A stretch of DNA of 64,000 bases from Panicum virgatum (lineage: Eukaryota > Streptophyta > Magnoliopsida > Poales > Poaceae), in contig NC_053137.1 of assembly GCF_016808335.1 (NCBI RefSeq), positions 3,804,955 to 3,868,954 on the forward strand, written 5' to 3'. Each line of letters opens with the position of its first letter. Position 1 is the stretch's first letter. Position numbers and translations under genes: made by a program. Shown here piece by piece: positions 47,086 through 59,714 of this stretch. The notes below the pieces were generated by a model. The model was not told the DNA's origin, ran no database searches, and saw only the letters and a program-made list of their open reading frames with translations.

Positions 47086-50000
47086 CTAGATTGACGAAAG
47101 ATCCTCATACACAGACTTGATCCCTGGCCTCTCGGAGACCGGCCGGATGCACCTCAGTGCAATGCCCAGGGCCTCCTTCATGCCCTTCACAGCCTGTGGG
47201 TTCTCAGAATCTGAGGCCATGGCCGGGTCAAAGCAGTCCGATCCCCGGCCTTCCGCCACACGCAGCCGGACCCAGTCGGTGAGGTCGACACCACCCTCAG
47301 ATCCCGACACAACATCCCCTGCACACCTGCCGGTCAGGAGCTCCAGCAGCACGACACCGAAGGCGTACACGTCAGACTTGAACGAGGGGGATGGTTTCTT
47401 GGAGGCTGCCAGCTCCGGGGCGCGGTAGCCCAGCACACCCAGGTCGAGGATCTGCTCCACCACGCCGGCCTGGGTCATCAGGCGGTGCAGACAGTAGTCT
47501 GCAACACGAGCATTGAGGTCCAGACCGTCCAGCAGGATGTTGGTGGCCTTGAGGTTTCCGTGGGGCATTGCACGGTCGAAATGGAGGTAGTTCAGGCCAC
47601 GAGCCACATCGACAGCAATCTTCAGCCGCTGTGCCCAGGTCAATGGAGGACCTCTCCTGCCCGGTCGATCTGCACATTTAGAAAAACATCTCAGCAGAGT
47701 TAGTGACTGAACTTTTTTTTTTGTCTCTGATGAGTGTGAGGAAACTGCTAGTATGATACGCAGATGAACTTTATGCAAGAACTCTTAGTCAGATGTACGG
47801 CATCTGCAGAAACGGTAATAAATAGATGATGGCATTACCGTATAAGAAGCTAGCAAGACTTCCTGGCGCAACATAATCTGACAATATCAATTTCTCATGT
47901 GGTGTTGGACCCCAGTAGTACCCCCGCAACCCAACCACATTTGGATGGCGGATGTTTGCAAATTTCTTTGCCTCCTTAGCAAACTCTTTCTTAGGCCTTG
48001 CAACACCTTCCCTCAGCCATTTCACAGTAAGGAACACACCATTCTCCAGTGTAGCCCTGTACGAAGTTCCATGGCTGCTCCTGCCTAGAACTTCTGCTGG
48101 CGCCCTTGAAAGTTCCTCTGGTGTAAGTGTGATTGTTTCGTCCAAGAAATGCAACTCCCCTGCTAACCTGTCAGGTGATCTAACATCCAACCGTGCCAGT
48201 CCTTCCTGACCATACGCCTCTCCAGAATCCGGTGACCAAGAGTAGCGGCTGCCCTTTGACGGTGAAAAGCCCCCAACAGCTGATTTTTCTTCTTGGCTAA
48301 GTGCTTCAGATGTAGAGCCCTTTCGAGGAGTGACAAGCTCATCTGCTGAGACCAAACCACCTTTGTTGTCCTTTCCTTTCATACTGGTAGAGTCTTTAGT
48401 AGCCCTGTGGAGGTTCTTATCTGAAACCTTTTCCGAACTAGGAAACTGCTTTGAGATCCGTTTGTAATGGCATATGATAGCAATAAGGATAAGGATGACA
48501 AGAATAACAATGCTAGCTGCTACAATTCCTATTTTAGCACCTGTACTAAGTGATTTGCCACCTCTGGAACCCGATGGGGAGTTCCCAGATCCAGATGAGC
48601 TAGCAGGATATTCTAATTTTGAGTTCCCAGGATGGAAAGAAGATTCTGGAAACTTCCTCAAGTTCTCTGGCACGACACCAGAAAGGTCATTATAGGACGC
48701 ATTGAAAGATATGAGGTCATCTGGAAGATCCTCAGGTAATGGCCCGGTGAACTGATTTATTGACAAATCAAGATCAGTAAGCGCCCCAAGCTTACTAACA
48801 GCAGCAGGTAATGGACCAGAGAAATTGTTTGTCGATATATCAAGAACTCGGAGGCCAGGTAAGGAAGCAATATCATCAGGGAGGCTTCCATTGAAGTGAT
48901 TTCCAGAAATATCAAGCACTTGAAGACTCAAAATTTTGGATGAGGAACCAGGAAATGATAGGCCACCAAAAAGCATGTTATCTTGGATGTAGAGCTCTTG
49001 TAGCATGGACGAAGTGAATAGATCAGCAGGAATAGGACCGCGTAATTGATTGGAGCTCAGGTCAAGTACGGTAAGTTTGGGGTACTGAACAACAGCTTCA
49101 GGGATGGTGTCAGATAGAGCATTATGGGAAAGATTTAGGTAGTTTAGGCGAAGGAACTGAGCGCTCACATCAGGAATTGTCCCAGTTAGGTTGTTCTGAC
49201 TAAGATCAACATATTCCAAATCGCTGGTCCATTTGGCAATTACTGATAAATTCCCTCTAAACTTGTTATTTGATAGATCTAACACAGTGCAGCTCCCAGA
49301 AAGCAATGGAAGATCCCCAAAAAGAGCATTGGAGGACAAGTTAAGGATTTGCAAAGTTGTTGATGTGATCATATTGATATGCCCTGCATAGTAAAGAAAA
49401 TACGGTAAGTACAAAAGATAAGAAATGAATGGGTTCTTACTGTCATCACAGATAATGTCATGCTAGGAAATCAAATATGCAAATGCTGGTAAATGCATTA
49501 GCACACTTAATATCCATGCTCTATGCATAGTTATTATTTTTACTCAAAGTAAGCCAGTGATTTGCAAGGCATCAGGTAATAATACTGCAACAGTTCAATC
49601 CAATCATAGCTTATACAGCTGCACCTGCTAGTCCTGTTACTTGCTGATGTTAGAAATGAGCCCACAACATTTAAAGCCAACCACATGGCAAGATGTCCTA
49701 GTTTTTTTCATGAGATTAGAGTAGTGTAAGGTGCTAGTGGAGGACTAGAGATACATTGCACTGCAACTCTATAGGACTACTACAAAAGAGAGTAAATGGA
49801 ACAGCTACATGTCACATTCACATGTTAATTCCATGCATTGTACTATGAACAGATTCATAATGCAGTTTAACTGAACATGACACTTTGCATTATCTGCTTT
49901 CATCACTGAGAAATCTTGCCATCAGGATATATTCCACAGCTCCAATTTTTTTTCTTGAACGCGCAGGAGAACTGTGCATGAATATATTAAGAAGAGAAAA

Positions 50001-52319
50001 AAGGGGGGGAAAGAGCCCCCAAAACAAAAAATGTTACAGGGATAAAGGGTCTGCCCAGAGCTCCAAAAATGAGCATGTCTCCACTTAACAGAACCTTTTA
50101 TTGTGATGGCTGTTGAATCATCTCCTTTCATTTATCAATTCTCAATCATGCTACTCCATAAAATAATCCGCATTTTCACTGCATCTGTAACTACCGTATC
50201 AAGCTTGCTATAACCAAACATTTAGATAAGACCCAATTCATTAGTTGCAGTGGAGAGTGGACAAGTTGATGAAGATTTAGGCAATGCCACAGTAGGCCAG
50301 ATTATGAGCACAGATTTGCAAAGAATCTTTTATACCGAATGTAAGCTTTACATAGAACTTATAGGGGAAGAAACAGAAAAAGCTAACTGGTCTGGCACAT
50401 GCCTAAGTTTTATTGGCTAGCAGTACTTTAAAGCCAATCACATGGCAGGATGGCCTAGTTCTTTACTTTGTAGGCCACGACAGGGGTACTGATTTTGAGA
50501 AGCTTGGAGTTTAGTGGGGTACTGTAATCAAAATGGTGGAGATTCATTTCACTAGAGAATTAGTACGGAAGAGTAAATTAAGACAGCTAAGCATCACATG
50601 TTCACATACTATTTACATGCATTGACAGCATTGTGTACTACAAACAGATCAGTGAGAAATCTCGCATGTAGGATACATATCCCAACTCCAGCACTAAACA
50701 GAGAAATGCATAAAACAGAACTTTTCATATCTCCTTCCATTCATCAATTTTCGTTCATGCTACTTCATATAACCTGCCTCTCTGCATGTCTAACTACCAT
50801 ATCAATTCATTAGTTGCGCTGGACAAAATTGATGATGAGAAGGCAATCTCTCAGTATGAAATAATATGGGCAGGGTTCTACATAAGTACACATTTTATGT
50901 CAAATGAAACAACTATATATATAGAACTAACCAAAGGAAAAAGGAAGAATTAGCCAATAGGTGCAAACTCAACCAAATATCATTCAGTTCATATTTTTAG
51001 GGGGTAATCAGCAGCTCAATTCATCATTTGCATCGGATAAATAAAACAACATAAAGGATCAAGTACACAAAGTTCTAGATGAGAATTCATGTTTGATGTT
51101 TTCACAAGTTGTGTTGACTAGCCTTACTTTTGTCCTTGTTACTGAGAAAAAAAGAAGATATCAATAGCACTAAACCTTCAACATGGGCATTACATGGCAT
51201 TCAGGAAAAGAGAACAGGAGGACTGAAAGAACAATTTTTAAGTGGATAAATACCTGTCAGGTTATTAGCACTTAGGTCCAGCTCGCTTAGAACCAGAGAA
51301 TCCCCCTTCAGAAGACCACTAGGTACAAATCCAGTGAATGCATTGTTTGCAAGTCGCAAAACTTCAAGATCATAAACATAATTGAACCCCGGCAGGTCAC
51401 CAGATAACTGATTGTTGCTCAAATCGAGCACCTTCAGTCTTCCAAAAGTAGAGAGTTCAACCCCATCAATCAGTGACCCAGTCAGCTTGTTGTTGCTTAG
51501 GTTCAGATACAGAATTGTCTCTGAAATATCAGCTAGAAACTTGAGCTCTTTGGGGGTAGTGCTGGTGAGCAAGTTGCCGCTGAAATCAACATGAGCAACA
51601 GCTGATTCAATCAAGAACTTCCAATCAACACCACCATCCAATTGGTTCCAGCTCAGATCCAAAGACTGCAGGTTCACAAGGAGTCCGAGACCAGCAGGAA
51701 TACCCTTTGTGAAGGCATTGTGGGACAGGTTCAGTGCAATTAAGCTCTTCAGACCTTTCAAACCTGCAGGCAACGGACCAGACAAAGAGTTGCCGCTCAC
51801 ATCCAGCGACTGAAGCGACATAAGCCCGTCAATGGAGTCAGGAAGTGGCCCTGAGAAGTTGTTCCCAGCAAGTGACAGGTTCTGCAGGCTGCGAAGGTTG
51901 CCAATACCTTCAGGGATTGGACCCGAGAACTGATTGTTCGAGATATCCATGAACTTCAAGCTCTTCAGACTGCCTACATTGCTCGGGAGGCTCCCTGAGA
52001 GGTTGTTGTTGGCCATAGAGAGCTTCACGAGCATGGTGAGATTGGCAAACACAGAGATGTCAGCAACGCCAGAGATCCCATGGCCGTCGAGCACGACCCC
52101 CGCGACGCTCGCGCCATTGCACACAATGCCGTTCCAGGACGCCGGGCATCCATTGAAGTCGATGGACTCGTCGTTCCAGGAGTCGGTGATGTAGCCGGAA
52201 GGGTCATGCGTGATGCCCTTCTTGAAGGCGAGGAGTGCGAGGATGTCCTGCGAAGGCAGCTGGCCGAGCACAGGGGACGCTAGCAGAAGCAACACGAAGA
52301 AACCCCCAAGAAGCCCCAT
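47086..52319 (-). CDS. Leucine-rich-repeat receptor-like pseudokinase (GHR1-like)
   Basis: Exons are 51254-52319, 47839-49383 and 47086-47669, joining in frame (phase 1 at both introns) to 1064 residues. A signal peptide (residues 1-19), an LRRNT-type cap, some 20 leucine-rich repeats, a membrane span (about 639-661, IGIVAASIVILVILILI) and a Ser-rich juxtamembrane region precede a kinase-like domain. That domain keeps the VKW lysine but has HGN (907-909) where active kinases have HRD, and DYC (928-930) where they have DFG, so it is predicted to be catalytically dead. The architecture matches GHR1, a plasma-membrane pseudokinase that scaffolds stomatal closure signalling in Arabidopsis. Orthology is inference. 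The coding region looks intact. Confidence 0.94.
49384..51253 (-). other. First intron of the receptor gene, with an internal duplication
   Basis: A segment of several hundred bp around 49665-50280 recurs, diverged, at about 50413-50850. Shared words include TTTAAAGCCAA, CACATGGCA, GATCAGTGAGAAATCT-like and CAATTCATTAGTTGC. Period is about 750-780 bp. Confidence 0.65.
49947..50060 (-). mobile_element. Possible short retroposon insert in the intron
   Basis: A T run, then GAACGCGCAGGAGAACTGTG and ATATATTAAGAAGAG, resembles a common grass retroposon 3' end read in reverse. It is present only in the first copy of the intron duplication, so it inserted after it. Confidence 0.35.
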
Positions 52320-53160
52320 CGGTCACTCTCTATCCTCCACGGGTAGGGGCTGGGAGGCTACTAGGATTCAAGAACACAGCACCTGATGCATTTGCTGGAG
52401 GATAAAAGGAGTGTGAGCGTGCGTGCAGGGTAGCTATCACACAGCTGCTAGTGCACCCTGCTACTAATATCCGGCCACAACACTTGTCCCTTTCACCTGA
52501 TCTCTACACCAGCCACTTCGGCATAAAACGCCAGATTCCTACGTTTCAACGCCTTTGGACCTGAAATAAGCACAGAAATGTCAAAATAAAGACAGATTCC
52601 AGATTCAACAAACACCCCTAAAGACCGAATCTTGAGCTCCGAAAGAGGTAGCAGCAAAAATGTACTAGTATAAACAACACAGAAAAATGCATTCCTTTCT
52701 GACAAAACAAAAAATCATCTTTCAGGACAAAAACAGTTAAACCCAACTCCTTTAATCCCCCAACAACGCCGGTAAAAGCGGAAGCTTTGCCCACTAAAAC
52801 ATCCACCCACCGCGGCTCGAACGCATAAACGCAGCACAAAAGCACGCACCTTTTTCAGCTCAGCGAACCCATCCAAGAACCCAAGAAGGCAAGAAACATC
52901 CAAGAAGTTGAAGATGTGGTATGGGAACGGAAGTCCAAATGCAATCTTTTCCCCTTACCAAGCAACGAGACCGGGCGTTTAAGCGCAGCACCCACCGCCG
53001 CCGCTCTTTGGGGCGGCAACCACCCTCGGAGCAAGATTGAATGAAGAATGGCTGCGACGAGCCGGGTTGCAGACTTGCAGAGGCGGAAGGGAAAGGCAAT
53101 GCGACGCAATGGGGTCCGGCAGGGAGCCCTGGGGGAGACGGCAGGTGCGGAGCCCTAACC
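52320..53160. other. Upstream region of the receptor gene
   Basis: It likely contains the 5' leader and possibly a leader intron. CCCTAACCCTAGC at 53152-53164 is a telo-box-like promoter element. Exact leader exons cannot be fixed without transcripts. Confidence 0.45.
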
Positions 53161-53728
53161 CTAGCTAGCTAGGGATGGGTTGGGCTGCTCCCGGCAGCTG
53201 CTGTGGGACGTCGGCGGCGGCGGAGGGGAGGCGGAGTCAGCAGGGGAATGGAGTGGGAGAGTGTGGAGGTGGGAGGCGGCCGCGGCGTGGGGGATGGGCG
53301 TGTCTTTTCCCTGTCCTTGGCCGTGGCCGGTGGCCCTCGCCTTTTGGTTTCGCGTCGCGGGTTTTTTTTTTAATTGCCTTTTTGCGTTCTGGTCCTTTGT
53401 AGAAGCTGTAATTCTGGATTTTGTCCAGCGGGCGTAGTAGTACTAGTGTTGGACTTTTGCAGTGACAACGAGCCTGGGCTGAGATTTGCAGCGTGTTAAT
53501 CCGTAAACTGTTTTGGTTTTACCGTACCAGGACCTATTGCGCCCAAGAATATCCAGATACTGAAGCAACCAAACGGATCATGAGAATTGAGAAATCAGAT
53601 GTGTCACTCGATAAGTCGATAGTATACCACCGTGAGACGTGGTCGAGTTGGTAAGTGAGATGTGCTTTAAAATTTCAAATTAATTAGTGCAAGCCACACT
53701 ATTATTTAACTACCGGTAATATTTCATG
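53161..53728. other. GC-rich promoter-side DNA, no gene
   Basis: A GC-rich stretch (53161-53350) grades into AT-rich DNA. Short plus frames here look like chance. Confidence 0.4.
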
Positions 53729-53737
53729 ATTCTATTA

Positions 53738-54265
53738 GAAAAAGTCTAAATTACTCTCCTCAACTATAACTAAAGTCTGGATAACTCTCTAAACTATCTT
53801 TTGGTTCATTTTATCTCCCAAACTATATCATTTGGTTCAATTATTCCCTAATAAAATTTATCTTTTCCGTTTCTTCATGCATAAGTGGAGTTTTAAGTTG
53901 AAAATTTACAAGATAATAGTACACACCATAATGCATGTTAGAAAAATATATCATATTGTTTTTATCATTGTTTTGATTGATTATGATATTTAACAATAAA
54001 TTAATCATTAGAGTTCAAAATTATATTAAAACCAGTGGGAAATAATAATAATTTTTTTCTAAATATTCATTGTGATGTTCACTGCTACTCCGCAAAATTT
54101 GAAATTAAAATTCAACTTGTGTATGGAGTAACAAAAAAGATAAATTGTATCGTAGGGGTAAATGAACTAAATAACATAGTTTGGAAGGTAAATAGAACTA
54201 AATTATAGTTTAGAGAGTTATCCAGACTTTGACTATAGTTGAGGATCATAAATTAAACTTTTTCC
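53738..54265. mobile_element. Mutator-type MITE
   Basis: Inverted arms of about 60 bp begin GAAAAAGTCTAAATT and GGAAAAAGTTTAATT (right end reversed), both with CCTCAACTATA and GTCTGGATAACTCTCTAAAC. The 9-bp sequence ATTCTATTA flanks both sides (53729-53737 and 54266-54274), as expected of Mutator elements. Confidence 0.9.
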
Positions 54266-54428
54266 ATTCTATTACTATCATCTTCCCTCCTACCCTCTCC
54301 TCCAGTAACCATGCTTCATCCGCATTGCCGAATAGGAGGAAAGGTGACAAACTCCTAAGGCCCTTCCCAACAGGCAGCTCTAATCCAGTTGAAAGAGTTT
54401 TTAAATCAATAAACAATGGAAAAACTAA

Positions 54429-54657
54429 GAGCAGGTTTAATGGTTTCGGCAGCTCGTCACTCACTGCATGCGACAATGCATGGCGGGGCCACGGCTATTT
54501 AGTGCGCACCCAGCTGCTCAGCCAATAGCCGTGCGCACATGAGGTTTTCGCTCGCCCTAGCCGGCATGTCGTGAGACGTCCATCCTATTCTCTCTCTTCA
54601 TTTCTATTTTTTTCATGTAGATACCAGCCAGCTAGGAGTCCACTGTAATACTTGCTC
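54429..54657. mobile_element. Tourist-like MITE
   Basis: The ends GAGCAGGTTTAAT and ATACTTGCTC are inverted copies flanked by TAA on both sides (54426-54428 and 54658-54660). Confidence 0.6.
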
Positions 54658-54660
54658 TAA

Positions 54661-54994
54661 CGAGCTAGCGCTCATCAGCTCTAGCAATTCCCAATGCATC
54701 TTCCTCTCACAGACACGTTCCCAGCACCCGGCCTATGTGCTACTGTGCCGGTGCTGGCTTAGAGCCATTGGTGCCTCTACCGTTGGACACGGCCTAATCA
54801 TCTAGCCTCATCTCACCCACGGATCTTAAAGCAACCGGTCGGAAGAATGAAGGATGAACCGGTTGGGAAAAAGCTAAGCAACGACGGGTCGCGCGTCCGC
54901 GCCAGCGCGCGACCGCGCTCCGGCACGCTTCTAGCTTATTTTGAGTCTGCGGCCCAACAGTCGCACATATCAATATTTTAATATACTCATCCGC
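54661..54994. other. Unassigned
   Basis: No gene or clear repeat was seen between two transposon relics. Confidence 0.4.
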
Positions 54995-56651
54995 AGAGCA
55001 CATGTAAGGAGATCAATTTTTTATATAAGCTATCTAAAAAATATTTTATCTAATTCATATTATCTTTGTTTCGAGAACCAATTGCACCAATATGTTCTAT
55101 AAGGCGAGACGAATAAAATTAGACCAAGGATATATTTTAATGATGTTTTACGCTAGTAGCAACTTATGTAATAATTTGCACTCTTTCTGTAGCAACTTAT
55201 GTGTATATTATATTATTGTAGTAACAACTTGTATGTATATCAACTATTATTTTGTATCAACTTATATATATAAGTGTATAATTATTTTATTTATAATAAT
55301 TTATCTCTTATATGTGGGGCAACTCATGTGTAGCACATGCTGTTTTTGTGGCAACTTTTTTTACACGTGTGAAAAAATTTATTTCTATATATAGCAATAT
55401 TATTTGTTATGTTTCTGACAACTGATTCTATTTTTGTGACAACTTACGTATATGGCCGATTCTATTCTTGTGACAACTTATGTATATAAATCGCATCTTA
55501 TTTTTTTACGAAACATGGTACAAATAAAAACGCTCACATATACACACCCACCTCTATGAATATACTCATCTTCAGGGGCTAAATTTTAGACGATGTCACA
55601 TCAAAAAGAATCTTAGCATTTAGATTTATTAAATGAAGTCTAATTACAAAACTAATAGTATAATTCTGGGGCTAGTTTTGTGGAGTGCTCGTCACCGCCT
55701 AGTACGCCAACAGCCGCGGCCCTTCTGGTGCGTCTCAGAACGATTTTGAGAGTAGGAATTCCTCTCAGGAGTAAAAAATAAGATGTGATTTTATATGCAT
55801 ACACCATTTTGTTATACGCAATGAACGAAGAAAACTAGACTCCACTTGCATATATTTTTAATGATATTTGTGAACTGCTAGTAACTTATATGATGATTTG
55901 TTCTCTGTCTGTAGCAACTTATGTGTATATTGGTTTATTGTAATAACAATTAATGTGAATAACAACTTTTGCTTTGTGTCAACTTATATGTATGAGTATA
56001 TTTTAGATTTTGTTTATAGTAATCTTATATGTGTGGCAACTCATTGTATAATAAATTCTGATTTTTGGTAACTTTTATTTAAATGTTTGATAACTTTCAT
56101 TTTTGTGATAATTTGTATACAAATTTATGCGTACAGACAACTTACTCTTTTTACTACTTTTGTGTACGACATCTTATATTTGTGACAACTTATGTATATG
56201 ACAGATGTAACAAATAGCAACCTATAGACAGACAATGTGACATCTTACATATAGACTTTTTGTCTATTAACAATTTTAGAAAGTACTCTAGCAACTGATA
56301 TAACTACAATAGCAACTTATAAGATAGACATATTATGATTAATATATATTTTATAGCTAAAAAATACAAATAGTTGTTACATGTTATGCATGTAAGTTGA
56401 TATTACATACACACTAGCAATTTATATATGTATATTGTAGCAAATCCTTCAAGAATATCAAAATTAAATTTACACATAAGTTGCTACTAGTGCAAATGTC
56501 TTCAAAATATATGTAAGTGAGATCTAGTTTTGTTCGTCTCATCATGTAGAATACAACAGTGAAATCGGTATTCAAAACAGAGATTATACGAAAGAGATAA
56601 AATGTTTCTTATATACAAATCACATGGTAAAAAAGTCCTACATGTATGCTC
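54995..56651. mobile_element. Large AT-rich inverted-repeat element rich in AGCAACTTATGTGTATA
   Basis: The left arm (about 54995-55330) and right arm (about 56240-56651) are diverged inverted copies, sharing GAGC-ACATGTA ends, GAGACGAA-AAAA-TAGA and TAGTAGCAACTTATGTG. A second, direct copy of the left unit lies at about 55815-56060. The word AGCAACTTATGTGTAT or variants recurs more than ten times. It looks like a non-autonomous DNA element with long arms that has been internally duplicated; no coding region is present. Confidence 0.6.
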
Positions 56652-57779
56652 TACATGGCGGGAGAGATAGCCAGGCTTGGGAAAAACATGTGAGGTGGAG
56701 AGAATTGCGGGTTAACAGTTTGTTGCGTAGTAGGAACCGCAGCCTCGTACCAGACGACCAACCCAGGGTACGTACAGTAGGGTTTTTGGTGCGGTTAAGC
56801 TAAGGTGAGGGATCGGTCGGTGGTCTCGTACACCACAGTCCACATACGGGTGGCACTGGCGTACATGGCTACATGCACGCCAACAAGCAACAGAGCAATA
56901 GCTAGCTAGTCATCATGCGGTCGTGCTCGTACGCGTCGGGAAGCCGCCGTATGTGGCACCGTACGTACGCACCCCCTCGGACCGGGCGTCGTGGCAGGGA
57001 GGAGAATAATAATGTAAATACAGGACTCGGCAGGGGTGGATCCGCAAAACGGCGCAGTAGGGGGCCCACTCTGGTCTACTCCCGGTCCTTTGCGCCGCTA
57101 GGACTAGGAGGGAGGGAGAGTTTTGTAAATTATTTTTTCTTTGCCGGCGTTTCCCGCGAAATCGTTGTGCCACCCGCCAAAACGGGGCAGCCCAGCACAG
57201 CAAGTGGGTGGTGGCTGGCTTCCCTCGCGGACCCCAAGCGGCGGCTCAAATGCGGCTCACTCCCCACCCCACGCGCGCTTCGCTTCGTCGCGTCGAGGGC
57301 CCACCCCCACCAGGCGGGGCGGGACCCACGGCGCAGCCTGAGGGGGGGCGGGCCTGGACCCGACCGGTCGCCGCCGTAGCTGGGGCTTGTTTAATGGTGG
57401 GTCCGGGGTCGTAGCCTCGCGCGCCGCGCCGAGAAACCTTGGCGCCACCACCCAAGCGGGCCAAGCCCTATAGACCCATCCCAACGAAATGGAACAGCCC
57501 GGCGCCCTGCCCCCGCCCAGTGAGGCTACCAGTATGCTACTGCTAGTATATACGTACTCCTACGAGCTACAAGCCTAGTACAAGACAATGTACGTATGCT
57601 GCAAGTAGGCGGATTCCCTCCCGTCACGTGGGCCCGACGACCCACTGCCTCCGACTGCTGGCCGGGTCCCTACCTGCAGCCTGCAGCTGACAAAATACTT
57701 CTTGCAGCATTTTAACAGTAGAAACTTGCAACCAGGAGTAGCATAGCAGCCGGGCCGGACAGTACGGTACCACCCAGGA
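56652..57779. other. GC-rich intergenic DNA, no gene
   Basis: The GC-rich section 56900-57480 is open in several frames on both strands without recognisable domains. No gene is supported. Confidence 0.45.
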
Positions 57780-58296
57780 TTAGGCCTGTTTGGGGGTAGT
57801 TAGAGCTTTTCCAAAAGCTGCTGATCTGAGAAGCTCACCTGCTGGTCCGAAAAGTTGCTAGTTTGATAAGTTGGCTTGTTTGGCAACCCAGCTTTTGGAT
57901 GGCTGGCTGCTGAGCTGAGGAGTGGAAAGTCTAAAATACCCTCTAGTATAACGAATACCTGATTACTTGTGAACTGTAATGATTCGTCTGAAAAACTTGG
58001 TTAATAAATATTTTGTATTATTTTTTGATAACTTAATATTTAAGATGACATATTAAATCATACTATTTCAATTATTTCATTGAGCTTACACAAAAGCACA
58101 TCCGAAGCATGACTAATATTTTTCAAGCCATACAAAATACCAAAGGGCTACTATTTACATACAAAATGAGTTGTGCACCATCACAACTTGTCTACCCTCT
58201 ATCTGCCATCAAGGAGTTCGCAATGAAATCACGAAATGCACACATATCAACATCATCCAATTATGGACCACTCTTATGCACTTCTTCTTCTTCTTC

Positions 58297-59486
58297 TTAT
58301 GAATCAACCTCTGGCATGTATTCTTCATCCTCATCGCACATTTGAAATAGCTCATCACTCAAAGCGCTGTCACGAATAAAGTTATGAAGTGCCATGCATG
58401 CAATGATGATCTTCTTTTGCTTCTCAACCGGGAAACTTGGCATATGTAATAGAACTCGCCATTTCATTTTCAGCACCCTAAAAGAACGTTCAATCACATT
58501 GCGAAGAGAGGACCGAGCATGGTTAAAAATCTCTTTAAGACCACTTGGCTTTTGGCCACCTTGAAATTCAGGTAAATGATATACCTTTGCCCATTGTAGG
58601 GAGCTAGGAAACCTTTCTTGTTGGGATATCCAGAATCAACAAGATAATATTTTCCTATATATCAAAATAATATGAGATCACATATATGGAACAACATGAC
58701 AAATAAAGATTGACATGATTTTCGGCCATTACCTTCAGGAGGATGTGGGAATGCATCTGAGTAGCGGCACAAAGTATCATTGAATATTCGAGAGTCATGC
58801 GCAGATCCAGGCCATCCGGCTACAACAAATGTGAATCTCATATCAAAATCACACACACCCATGACATTCTGTGTTGGGTATCCATGACGGCCAATGTGAG
58901 GAATCATCTCATTTGCTGGCACGACAATACGTACATGTGTGCCATCAATGGCACCTATGCAATTGTTGAAGTGGGGTGAAAACCGATCATCTTGAAGCCT
59001 TGGATGCACTGTTCTGAATTGTGGATCTTTTGGTTTGATGATGTCTCCAGCTAGCAGATTGACAGACTCTAGGACTTCACTAAATTTTCGACTAATTGTT
59101 TAAGTGGATCGCTTGAATATATTCTCAACAATGATAAATGATTGAGGACCACCACACATCCATAAGAACATTCCCAAGGCTTCAACAGAGCTCGTAACTC
59201 TTGTGCACTTAAGCCCATAATTCTCGACCAATGTTTCATGCAACCTGGCAAATACATGACGATTCATACGGAACATGTTGTAGCAATCTTTGTTGACTTG
59301 TAGCTGATCCATGACCCATTGATACCCAGACTGATGAGGAGGTCTCTTTCTTTTCCCAAGATATTTTTCACTGTGATCCATAGCAATGAGAGTCACTATT
59401 GATGCTACCAATACTTCTGATGCATCATCAATGTCATTCTCACTCTCACTAGATGAACCAGTGTCACTTTCACTTGATGTGTTCAT
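58297..59486 (-). pseudogene. Harbinger transposase (DDE_4), broken
   Basis: Exons are 58733-59486 and 58297-58654, with a GT-AG intron after PHPPEG. Motifs include a DUF8040-like N-terminus, IGAIDGTHV (first Asp), SAHDSRIF (second Asp) and MIERSFRVLKMKW (Glu). An in-frame TAA at 59100-59102 and a 2-bp insertion-like frameshift near 58580 disrupt it. The protein would cut the ends of its own element at TTA sites. It belongs to a different Harbinger subgroup from the transposase at 12828, judging by its CGGPQSF and HGRHGYPTQNVMGVCDFDM segments. Confidence 0.9.
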
Positions 59487-59714
59487 CTAAAAAACAGATT
59501 GACAATTATTCAGATAGCACTTACAACAACAAATAACAACTGGAATAACAAGGGTAACATCACATAACTGACAGCTGAAATAAATAGGGTACCATTACAT
59601 AAATGCAACTGAAATAAATAGGATACCATTACATAAATGCAACTAAAATAAATAGGGTAGCATTACATAAACGCAGTTGAAATAAAAAGGATATAGCACA
59701 TTAGTGAGACTACT

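Noticed and set aside
53630..53660. GTGGTCGAGTTGGTAAG, resembling the A box of a tRNA or SINE
   Set aside because: No B box or cloverleaf follows; the downstream DNA is AT-rich without GGTTCGA.
56915..57484. Open frames of up to 154 residues in GC-rich DNA
   Set aside because: All frames on both strands lack stops because of base composition; no domain or splice signals support a gene.
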